From Sclerodactyla briareus (taxonomy: Eukaryota; Echinodermata; Holothuroidea; Dendrochirotida; Sclerodactylidae), in NCBI GenBank assembly GCA_026419785.1, contig JAODTK010001477.1:434001-498000 (forward strand): a stretch of 64,000 nt of DNA. The letters are read 5' to 3'. Of the stretch, positions 23,880 through 33,850 are shown one piece after another. The translations under genes were made by a program, and so were the position numbers. The notes beneath the pieces were generated by a model that saw only the letters and a program-made list of their open reading frames with translations, made no database searches and was not told where the DNA came from. Numbering within the stretch: position 1 is the first letter of the stretch; the number at the start of each line of letters is the position of its first letter.

Positions 23880-24940
23880 ATTGCCAAAAGTACGATACTC
23901 AGTTTTTTACCCTACTGACCTTTGATGACCTTCAATTGACTTGACGTGTTTATAAAAATGGTTACTCTCCATGTGATGCCTCCACTCCTAAAGCATATTG
24001 CATTCCAATGAACACGCCTAATGTTTTATTGCGAAAAAGCTACTAAATAAACTTTGCTCCCTTGTAACTACCAAGTATGGCGTCCGATCGAAGCCGGATG
24101 GTTTCCTCCATTAAGCACACAAGGTCTATCACATGTCCGAAAATAACCGTTCTATTTTGTTGCCCGACTCCTTAAAAACACTTTTATTCAAGACTCCACC
24201 TTAACCACATGACCACCCGACGAGGTCAATTGATTTCGAGGTCACACACTGCAGTTCACCAGTTATGACATAGTGAACCTTCGCAGGCTTCACACAGACC
24301 AATTCTCCGATTATAGGCAGAAAACAGTTTTTGACCTTAAGGACCTTTAATGACATGGCATTTTGCATGAAAATTGGGAACTCTCCATGTGATACACCAC
24401 TCCTAGGAGCATTTGCATTCTGATGACCATGCCCCCGTTGCTATTGCCAAAAGTACTAAAATCAGTTTTTTGACCCCTAAGTGACCTTTGATGACCTTCA
24501 TGCCATGGCCGTTTTTTATAACATTGTTACCTCCTGTGATGCATCCACCCTATAAGCATTTGGCCTCCCTAACATGCCCAATGTTATTGCGAAAAAGCTG
24601 TAATTAACTTTGACCCCTTGAACTACCAAAGTATGCGACCGGTCGAAGCAGGGAGTTGGTCTCCTCCCTAGCACAAACAAAGGTCTATCACCTATCCAAA
24701 ATACCAGTTTTCTTTTTTTTGTGCCTGTACCCTCCGTAATAAGCTACATTTATTCCATACTCAACCTTTAACCACTAGACCACCCCCAGAGGTCACATTG
24801 GGTCAGGTCACAAACATTCAGGTCAACAATTATAACAATGGTGAACCTTCCAGCCTTCACAGATATTCTTCTCCATTATGGCATAAACATTTTTTGACCC
24901 CAAGTGACCTTGATGACAGATTAGTACAGTAATCCCTGGG
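23880..24940. repeat. Repeat family R2, second block
   Basis: TGACCTTTGATGACCTTCA-type motifs near 23919 and 24482, together with GTGATGC.TCCACTCCTA, AATGTTATTGCGAAAAAGCT and GAACTACCAAAGTATG.. motifs recurring every 300-600 bp. It is the continuation of the block at 22.1-23.0 kb, interrupted by R3. Confidence 0.7.
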
Positions 24941-24949
24941 GCCTTCTCC

Positions 24950-25365
24950 CTACGTCAAATGCTTGGGACTATAGATAAACATCTCCAACCACGTTTCGTC
25001 AAAATCCAACAAAACTTCAAATACGCAGAAATTATGCAAATTAGACTACTTAATTAGCTATATATCATGCCAGGATCTGATCGTTCGTGTATCTTCATAG
25101 TTGTTATATCCCCCTGAACGGCATCACCATGCTCTACCGATCAAGAGAAGCTTGTACACAGCTTCCGGCCAATTTCATTAAATATTCAAATTATGCAAAT
25201 GAGAATGGTCCTTTGGGCCGAAAAGTGGATCAACATCGGCAACTCGTCACCGCGCACCTCCCGAAGAAGGTCAGCATGATTGGGCTTCCACGGTTAGGAA
25301 TATCTAACTGCACATACCGGACAGACGGTACAGACAGACAGACAGACACACACACAACAAAGTGA
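24950..25365 (+). repeat. Repeat family R4 with (GACA)n end
   Basis: Contains TTATGCAAATTAGACTACTT, GATCTGATCG, CCCCTGAACGGCATCACCAT, ATTATGCAAATGAGAATGGT, then GACAGACAGACAGACACACA. Every one of these has a reverse-complement counterpart in the same order at 63545-63985. Confidence 0.85.
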
Positions 25366-28300
25366 TCACTATGAATCTCCTTGAACAAAGTTCAGCTAGA
25401 CAAAAAGGGAGACTCACTTGTTGCTCCATTGTTGGGTCAGTTCCGTTTTTTGCCTGTTTATACTGGGCGAAAAAGAACATTTTGAAAGCGCATAACTGGA
25501 TATGAAGACTGTGGTTCTCATCTTAAGCTATTTCAGGTGTAACTACTAAAATATTCATATTACATGTGTAAAAATCCGACACCAAGGTTTTGTTGTTTTA
25601 TCTACAGCCGTCACGTCATTGGTCCCCGCTTTAATTTACCTTCCACTTGTAGTTGATTGGTAACAACGCAAGCACATGAAGCAAGTTTGGCCTGAAATTT
25701 GTTTGAATGTACATACATTAGTCGTGAAACTGTTATTCTCATGATTTTTCTCAGGTCTAGAATGGTGACTTTTAATTCTGAGTCTGATGGATGATCACCT
25801 ATGCTGAACCCACTCCAGAAAAGCGAACTGGACATAGGTATTTCATGAGATTTAACATGTGCAAATTACTTGATGTAACATATCATTTTGGTTTCTTCTC
25901 CGTTAACCATTTTGCAGAGGCCCATATCTGCATGTCATGCCAAATCATCATTAGCATAATATGATCATGCTTCAATCACACACAGAAAGGTATTGCTTTC
26001 TCTACCCACCTAGGATAGGAAAGAATGAACAAGTTCTCAGTAGCACTCATGATACGGTTTCGCGGCCTCAATATCTGGGAACACTTTTTTAATCACTTTC
26101 CTACCTGAATGGACTTCAAAACAACATTTTTTTCGATATTGATGCGAACCTTTTTCCACACAGCATTCCAATATTTCAAAATTCAAACCGACGATGAAGG
26201 GGTCAATTAGGGAAGCTTTGCTCGATTTCTACAAAAAATGCGCTCCGCCCAGCACCCACACTGAAGTCCCATACTACCTTTAATATTCATGTATGCCTGT
26301 CCAGACATCTACGGTGGTCGGATTCGGGGCGGGGGGATTCGAAGCGCACTGTCTCGAAGAATTTCCTGTGGCTTGCTCACTAGTTTCCTGATCTCTGCAT
26401 CCTGATCCGCGACCCTAGCTAAAGCTCTGTTTCCAAGTGTCCCTAATGAGTAAACGTAATGCGTAATGCGTGAACAACGGTTATCGTGTATTTCAACGAG
26501 AGTGTTTCCATGTGTCCGTATTGCGTGATGCTATCGTGCCATTGTTATGCTTATTCACCCGAACGCTACATGTAGTGTCCGAATATGCATTACGCAGCTT
26601 ACGGGAATTCTCGACTATTTATTGCACTTACCTAATGATTTTACACGTAGTTAGCCTGTGTAGCCTACATCTCTTGAATTGTTATCTATTCAAATGCCTT
26701 TGTCCCTACGTTTTTATCCCTGTGTTGCTGGAGCTTGGACAATAGTTTTGAACTTACATACTGACTGCAAATTTTAAACCATTGTTGTATCCAGAAGTCA
26801 GTTCTTGTTTTTAGGCATATTGTGTTGAATCAAAACGAAGAACACTTTCATCCGGTATTCATATCTAGATATGCCATTTGTGTCTTGATCGAAACGAGAA
26901 AAATGTCTTCCCGTTCCGTACTGTTTCGTAACTTTTAATAATACGTTTCATTAACAATAGTTTGGGTAAAACCTAACAACCTCTGAGTTTCACTCATCAC
27001 ACACCGTTAGGCTACATTACTAAACTTTTACTCCCGACTCTTGTTCTCAGCTCAGCCGGCATTGTTGTTGAAACTAGCCAATTAAGAACATTTATCTGGT
27101 ATTCATGTCTGTTTGATTTGTACTTAAATAAAAGGATGAGTCGAATTTGTTCACTGTGCATATCTTAACTCATCTCGAACCAATTACTAGTCTCTCCCGA
27201 TGACTGATAGACTTCCTTGTGAGGTTTAGTTTGGTAAGACACGAACCCAGGACACCGGGGTTCGCAGACGTCGGTTCATACCAAAGACTTTACGAATGGT
27301 ACCTGTTGCCATTTCGCTTGTCGCACAAGGGATTGCAGCAGAGACAAACGAGGGGTAGGCAATTTGTAAGTTGCCGTCTGCTTGTGATTACCCCCCACCA
27401 CTAAAGGAGCATTCCCCTTTTTCCGTGTGCCTGGTGAGGGATTCGCAGCTGACATGAGGTAAGTTTACAGGTCTGTGCTCGGGAAGTATATATTTTTTCT
27501 TCAAAACTATTGGAATTGCTCCCTGCTCATGCGGAAATACTGTTGAAATTGTGTGTCGAACCTAGTTCCCGGACGGGGTGGTGGTGGCCCCTTCTCTTCA
27601 AGTAATTATACCCAAACCCATTTGCTATCAACAAACCGCATCTTCCGATTCGCCCTGCACTTGGACTACATTTTTGTCCTTTTGACAGCTGCCTTTGCTT
27701 TCTTCATTCACGACGTTCCCTTACGCAGTTCATTACTAAGTACTGGAAACCCACGGCAATACGCATGTTCAATACCATCGTTCATTGCGCACTACGTGAA
27801 TTCGTATTCAATACTGACACATGGAAAGTAGTAGTAGTAGTAGTATAGGTTATCTCGTCTATCCTGACATGCTCAGTGATCAACCTCAACCATCAACGTA
27901 TCACGCGCAAGGTTTATTGCTCCCCCAAAACTGTTAATGTGCTGATGTCACTTAATTGCGATTTGATTTTTCCGAGCAAGATAGTCACGGCGGTCCTCCC
28001 ACTGGCTTCGTATTATGTCTGCAATGCTTCTCTCTAGCGATCTTCGCTGGAGCTTCTCCTTCTTGAGTCCCACGTGAACTGAAAATATCTCAATCGTCTA
28101 TGTGCTACTACGGATGACCAAGAGATTTGGTTGGTCACAACATCATAGAGTTCCATTGTTTGGTACCAATTGTTATTGGTCCATCTGAATCTGAAAACAG
28201 TGCGGGAGTTACCTTCTGTTGGAAAGTGTCAATTGTGTGATCACGATTTTCGTTGTAGCCCACAGTTCGCAATTATACAGAGAAATACTCTTAAAATAGC

Positions 28301-29024
28301 TACAATACAACGCAATATTACTAGCCAATCAGAAAATAACCTTCTGAATCAGTGCGCATATTGGTTGGTTTTCCATCCAATAAGCGTTGCATCTTGAAGT
28401 GTTCAACCCCGGCCCCTACTAAGTGTACTCTAGCTACGTCCTTGGGGGCTTATATCGAGAGGAATAGTGAATTGTACCAGCGACAATGGAAGTGCGGTCT
28501 GTGTAACAGTTGCGACTGTAAAAACAAAAATGCTTGTGTCGCGACTCATGGGTGTCTTGTTTCCCAGCAACTAGATAGCTGTCTGTACGGCACAGAACGA
28601 ACCGAAAAACTGTCACAGTACCGTATATAGAGAATTATTGCATTGACATATCATAATAACGTTCCGAGATAGATGTTCGCAACTGGGGCGATTCTCGGTG
28701 GCGCCATGCAAACGACGCCGTCGCTCCTCGCCAGTTGCTGTACTATACGTCATTGTCTCTTCAAGCAGGAGTTTATCGAACAACATTTTGCTTTATCTGT
28801 CATTGATCATACCTATCTCCCTGAACATTCTACAAGCAATCACTTCAACCTTACTAGGGTCCCCGATGAGAGGATCCTGTATTAGTGAGGAGTTACCGTT
28901 CCGTCACCAAAAGATCCCATTATCGTACTGATAAACATTAACGGGTATGTATGCGTTCTCTTTTGTTCATTTTATATTTATAATTCGCATTAATATAGTT
29001 GTTGTGTTTTTGATTTTTAAACAG
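25366..29024 (+). other. Long intron interval, no exon confirmed
   Basis: The exon carrying the AGIK-V.IH continuation of the channel should lie somewhere before 29 kb. A stretch at 27231-27290 (LVRHEPRTPGFADVGSYQRL) faintly resembles the V.VH...P....G segment but lacks a clean phase-0 acceptor and a good continuation. A short (AGT)n tract lies at about 27828-27845. A cysteine-rich open frame at 28352-28630 is not assigned. Confidence 0.4.
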
Positions 29025-29081
29025 GTTCACGCTTCCAGTCTGTATCCCACAAACAGATCGAAGTGCAATCACCGGAATGAA
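29025..29081 (+). CDS. DEG/ENaC channel, small putative exon
   Basis: A 57-bp segment between TTTTTAAACAG and AAG|GTAAGC, a near-ideal donor. Frame 1 reads VHASSLYPTNRSKCNHRNE. The L-Y-P-T-N-x-x-x-C run could correspond to the LP.PY.(T/S)NC motif of the extracellular domain. Frame 3 has an equally open reading. Support is from position, splice signals and weak similarity only. Confidence 0.4.
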
Positions 29082-29899
29082 GGTAAGCTGATATATATTG
29101 GGCAGTGGAATCCAGCGATCTACTAGTACATTGGAAGGATTTCCTGATGAGAAATCCACACTTGTAATTTGTTCTTCCCACCATAGTGATGAGAAAAAAA
29201 TCATATGCTATCTGTAAAATGATTTCAGCATTGTTGAATTGTTGCAATTTGGGGTCGCATTTCTTCACCAATTCGGTCCCAGTAAAACACCAACTATATT
29301 TTCCTTCTTGCCTTATCTGCATCCGATTCAGTCCATTTAATGTCCGAGTGAGTGTCTGCATACGTGTCTATTTGTTTCATACTTATTCAGTTCCTTTATT
29401 TGTTGGATAGCTATCCCGTTCCATTCTGATTCCATTTTTTTTTTATATGACCAGTTTAACTGCTTACTCTGGTACCAGGAAATTGAGAGTAGCATTCCCT
29501 GATATGACGTTCTTTTATAATCCGATCACGAAATCGGATCTTTCATTCCAACATAGCGACTGCCTCTGAACCTGTTTGCTCGTAATCAGTTATTTCAGAT
29601 GATTCCCTCAAAAACTAGGCTCGCATCAGGTCCTGCTGGTGGTATGTGGCACTCTGGGGGCGGGGCGGCTGTATCGGCATACCAGACCTGACCACCATGA
29701 CGGGATGACAGGAAAGAGGACGCAGAACGAGAGCTGAGGCACCACAAAATTCTAGTAGTTTCAAGGAGACTACTTCCCTGTTTAGGTAGGCTAGTATTCC
29801 TCAACGCATTCCCCCTTTTGTTATAAGTGGCGACTGAGAGGCATAGTTCAGGAACCGTACGAGTACGAAATTTAATTATCCTCATATGCACCTATTCAG

Positions 29900-30053
29900 A
29901 ATGGATTGCGGACTTGCGGCGACTTGAGTGTGACTGTCCGGAGCCCTGTGTTCAGGAGAATTACCAGACGAGCATATCGATAGTCCAGTGGCCCTCTAAC
30001 TACTACAGGGCCCAACTATCCAAGGAACTGAATGTCACTGAAGAGTATATCAA
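29900..30053 (+). CDS. DEG/ENaC channel, CDCPEPC / WPS exon
   Basis: After ACCTATTCAG the frame reads WIADLRRLECDCPEPCVQEN, YQTSISIVQWPSNYYRAQL, then SKELNVTEEYIK with no stop before the CAA|GTAGGT donor. C-x-CP-x-PC followed by Y..S.S...WPS is a diagnostic extracellular motif of DEG/ENaC/ASIC channels, near the end of the cysteine-rich domain. The exon ends in phase 2 and joins in phase to the next one (EEYIK-DNFLEVN). Cysteines that normally precede this motif (YS..C...C.....CGC) should be in an upstream exon between 29.1 and 29.9 kb, and I could not find it. Confidence 0.85.
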
Positions 30054-30829
30054 GTAGGTGTATGTCCGTATGTTGGAAGGCAAGGAAAAATTCCATTGTT
30101 TCTCGCTATTCGGCCATACCCCCTTCCCCTCCCAACACGCCTTTGCATCTTCTCTCTCGGTGGATTCAACAGGGAATTCTGTACACTATGCACGAGTGCG
30201 CAAAAAGCACTGTGTGGCCCGTTTGTCCATTGGGACAGTGGACAGGCAGGTGGGTAAGCAATACTGCAGCATCAGCACATCCTAGTTATACCGGCTTGTT
30301 GAAAAAAACAAAATTTGCGCCTTGTGAAATATAAAGATGGTGGTAAGTTTTCTGGTTGTTAACGGGGGTGGGTGGACATTTGATAGTCTACTGGCGCTCA
30401 CTCATTTTTTATCCATATTCGCTGAAATATGTCCGTTTTGTTCGGACTATTGCCCTCCTACCATCCAGACGGGAGGGTCGTTCGAATAATATGATCATTC
30501 TGATCGTCGACGAACAACCCAAGACGGACTAATGTTCGAAAATGATGTAATGTTTATCAATTACATGAGGAGGCATGTAAGGTATAAAAACAAGTACGGC
30601 ACGCGACTGCATTTACGAACTTGAGCCTAAATTGAGAATCATTTTCCTCAGTAGAAATGTGGTGTCCAGTACTCACTCGCAGCCACTAACTCCTTTTTCA
30701 AGGCGTAAATTGGGAATGAAAATTGACCAAGAGCGCACCACTCACCGAATGAAATCAACTGAAACACCGATTATACTGGCAGTACCGCCCTAACGAAATC
30801 TGAGCGCCCATATTATTTTTCATCTGCAG

Positions 30830-30921
30830 AGACAATTTTCTGGAAGTGAACTTATGCTTGTGAAGCGGTCCAGTTATGCGAATTGCGAGGATTACCAGCT
30901 TATGGACGGATACAGTTACGG
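30830..30921 (+). CDS. DEG/ENaC channel, pre-TM2 exon
   Basis: Begins after TTTTTCATCTGCAG in the phase left by the preceding exon and reads DNFLEVNL, then meets a TGA at about 30855. Shifting frame there gives KRSSYANCEDYQLMDGYSYG up to a GG|GTAATT donor. In the family this interval reads N...L.VY......E...Y....LLSDIGG, so N-L-x-V-N and the E-D-Y-x-L-M-D piece fit. The frame break resembles those in the other exons. Confidence 0.55.
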
Positions 30922-30950
30922 GTAATTAATTAATTATTCAATGTCAAAAT

Positions 30951-31905
30951 AAAGGCCCCGTATGGGGAGAACCTAGTTATACCCCCGTGCTGTAGTAAGC
31001 AAGAGGCCGTGATGGGGAGAACCTCGTCTATTTACCCGACCCCCGTGCTATAGTAAGCAAGAGGCCGCTATGGGGTGAACCTCGTCCATACCCCCGTGCT
31101 GTTAAGCAAGCGCGCCGCTAGGGGTGAACCTAGTATCTAACCGCCGTGCTTGTAGTAAGCAAGAAGCCGCTATGGGGTGAACCTCGTCTATACCCCCGTG
31201 CTATAGTAAGCAAGAGGCCGCTATGGGAAGAACCTCGTCTATACCCGTACCCCCGTTCTGTAGTAAGCAGAGGCCGCTATGGGGTTGAACCTCTCTATAC
31301 CCGTACCACCCCGTGCTGTGTAAGCAAGAGGACGTAGGGGGTTGACATTCGTATATACCCCCGTGCTGTAGAAAGCAAGGGCCGTATGGGGTGTGAAACT
31401 CGTCTATACCCCCGTGCTATAGTAAGCAAGAGGCCGCTATGGGGTGAACCTCGTTCTATACCCCCGAGCTGTAGTAAGCAAGAGGCCGCTAGGGGTGAAC
31501 CTCGTCTATACCCCCGAGCTTGTAGTAAGCAAGAGGCCGCTATGGGAAGAACCTCGTCTATACCCGTACCCCAGTGCTGTGTTGCTGTAGTAAGAAGAGG
31601 GGCGCGTTATGGGGTGATGACACCTCGTCTATACCCACGTGCTGGGTAAGCAAGAGCCGCTATGGGGTGAACCTCGTCTATATTAGTGCCATAGTAAGGC
31701 AAAGAGGCCGCTATCGGGAGAGCCTCGTCTATACCCCCGTGCTATAGTAAGCAAGAGGCCGCTATGGGGGTGACCTCGTCTATACCCCCGTGCTATAGTA
31801 AGCAAGAGGCCGCTATGGGGAGGACCTCGTCTTTACCCTGCTGCTATAGTACGCAAGAGGCCGCTTAGGGGAGAACCTGGCTATACCCCCGTGCTGTAGT
31901 AAGCA
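30951..31905. repeat. Minisatellite, 18 units of about 51 bp
   Basis: About 18 copies of a unit whose commonest form starts AAGAGGCCGCTATGGGGTGA and ends CGTGCTATAGTAAGC. The modal unit is 51 bp (17 codons), so copies of that length keep one open frame (KRPLWGEPRLYPRAIVS). Units range roughly from 48 to 64 bp because of small indels. The array fills most of the channel gene's last intron and begins 30 bp after the donor. Because neighbours in the array differ by many single-base indels, I treat the open frame as a by-product and not a protein. Confidence 0.92.
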
Positions 31906-31964
31906 TGCGCAATCACAACCGTTAAAGGGCTATTTCCTGAATTTCTATGAAGCTGATGTTCCAG

Positions 31965-32141
31965 TTATTAGGGATTGTTTTTTCGTTAGGTGGCATGGGC
32001 GGTTACATGGGTCTGCTCTGTGGGGCCAGTCTCGTATCTCTGGCCGAGCCATTGGATCCTCATCATGATCTTGCTCCACTGGGGACGAAGGTGAACGAAA
32101 GAAAAGAGAGATCAGAAGTGTACCACATTTATGGACCGTAG
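31965..32141 (+). CDS. DEG/ENaC channel, pore and TM2 exon (3' end)
   Basis: After GATGTTCCAG the frame reads LLGIVFSLGGMGGYMGLLCG, ASLVSLAE, and continues to TAG at 32139. GG.xGxxxGLxxGAS matches the degenerin-site/selectivity-filter region (GG.LGLF.GAS, where G-A/S-S lines the pore). After LAE the original frame turns hydrophilic. One base out of frame it reads HWILIMILLHWGRR and stops at about 32091, which completes a hydrophobic TM2. I therefore read a one-base indel at about 32050. The true C-terminus is uncertain, and the short tail after TM2 is either real or an effect of another indel. Confidence 0.78.
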   Translation, partial: LLGIVFSLGGMGGYMGLLCGASLVSLAEPLDPHHDLAPLGTKVNERKERSEVYHIYGP

Positions 32142-32249
32142 ACGCAAATACGTTTTTTAGTTTGATGTCGCTACTCCGCTGATCGCCGCACAAGATCATT
32201 TTCGTTTTCCATGGATGGATGTCGGGAACGTTTCTACCTACACCTCTCA

Positions 32250-33520
32250 TCTCACCGAGCTATATACTCTCTACATACTCCGTCTTCTGTCCAGCTGGTT
32301 TCCGGACCATCCTGGTTTCCGCTGCTCGGGACGCTCTGTCTAACTACTCTATTTCTGGCATCCTCATTACAAATTATATTTCGCTATGGAGTGAAGTTCA
32401 AGCTATTCGGAAGCCAGGTTTCATTTCATTTGATGGAACTTAATCCACGTCATTTTCAACTTCAATGTAGTAAATTTCCGCTCCGCATCTGGCAGTGCGC
32501 GAAAGGCATTATGTTTTTTTAGAGTGCGCTATATATAGTTTGGCATCCATAGGATCGTTAATGTGTTGGGTTACACGTAAAACATCAATTTTGCGTTATT
32601 TTACCTTTCAGGGAGGGGGGGGGGGGGTCCTGACAATATCATTTTGGTATGCCAGAATATGTTTACTTACACTGTCTGTTGTGTCCATTCATTGATCATT
32701 TGTAAATGAAATATACACACTTTGAGAATACTTTGAGTAGGCCTATTATTTTACGCATAACGCCTGAGGGCAATCTCATATTCACCCCTTCCATACACGG
32801 TTGTATGTGAAGTAAAACTCTTGGATTAAGGTACATGACGTTTTTTCGCGTTCTGGCTTTCGGATATGCATTCTTCGGTATGGAACGGTAAACATTCAGC
32901 GGTGACGGACTAGCTGTGAAGTCGTGAAGGTAGATCTTTCGGACGCGGAACTCGCCTTCCACGTGGTGTGGATGGGTTTTTCTCCACACTAAAGTTGAAG
33001 GAGTTCACTGGGCGGTGGTAGCAGGCCACATCTGTAACATCACCTGATCGACCATGAATGAACACATATTACAATACCCCTCGGCTGGCCCTGACACTAC
33101 TGCCAAGTAAAGCTGCATTTTAAATAGGCATGAGAATGCGCGCATAGGGGCGAATGCACGAAACGACAGGCGATTTTCCAGAAAGGCAAATCGCGTGTCG
33201 CGCGGGTATTTACGGCACGCGAATAGCGACCTCGCGTAAATAAAGTTCGCCGGGGAACACAAAACTAGATGAGCGGCTATTTAGCGCTATTTAGGGTGAA
33301 AACGGGGCAAGAAACATGGCGCTCGCTGAAGACATCAATTTAGGCAAGATGTCATTTAGCCACAGGATATACATCCTCTTGAAGAAGAAACAGAGGAGAC
33401 GCAGTTCCCCAATTGACGACAACGGATGTGGGCTATGGGCCTATAGGCCTATACTGCTATGGGCCTGGTATGTCCCTTAGAGAATTTCCTAAGAAATGAG
33501 CGACACACTATAAAAACAAA
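32250..33520. other. Region 3' of the channel gene, nothing recognised
   Basis: No gene identified. Contains a G10 tract near 32614-32623. An arginine-rich minus-strand frame at 33005-33262 is in CG-rich sequence with CGCG motifs resembling text at 46.86-47.0 kb and is not assigned. Confidence 0.45.
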
Positions 33521-33529
33521 GTGGTGCGG

Positions 33530-33850
33530 TGTGCGTGATCATCACTCCATTTCACTTATTGTAGAAAATCTTGCGCTCATTTGGAGCATACTTCAATCTT
33601 CTAGAGTGGAATTCGAAGTGTGCTGAATGACCACTCCAAGTTTCCATAGAGAGCAGGAGTACGGTGATCATCACTCCATTGCAGAGCGCATTTCACTCCA
33701 TTGGAGCGGAATCTTCGCCCATTATAGAGTGATACTTTCACTCTCATAGTGTCGAATTCCACTCTACATTCGAGGTTTGCTGAGTGACTACTTCATTAGA
33801 GTAAATTCACTCTTTGCTTTCAGAGAGCATGCATGAGTGACATGGGTTAT
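33530..33850. repeat. Cluster of short CACTC/GAGTG palindromes
   Basis: CACTCCATT, GGAGTG-like, TAGAGTG, TCACTCTCATAGTG, CCACTCTAC and TTCACTCTTTG recur every 20-40 bp in alternating orientation, giving a self-complementary block. It looks like a degraded palindromic (MITE-like) repeat. Confidence 0.6.

Noticed and set aside
27219..27404. LVRHEPRTPGFADVGSYQRL as the missing channel exon (V.VH...P....G)
   Set aside because: No clean phase-0 acceptor, a stop in the joining frame and no continuation similar to the family. Kept only as a weak candidate.
28352..28630. Cysteine-rich open frame as the channel's cysteine-rich domain
   Set aside because: It precedes the putative LP.PY exon, its cysteine spacing does not fit the family, and it lacks clear splice borders.
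30951..31905. The open frame through the minisatellite as a repeat protein (KRPLWGEPRLYPRAIVS units)
   Set aside because: It lies in an intron, units differ by indels that break the frame, and it has no start or partner. It follows from a 51-bp unit.
33005..33262. 85-codon minus-strand frame with aromatic/arginine-rich sequence as a gene
   Set aside because: CG-rich repeated text similar to 46.86-47.0 kb and no family resemblance.
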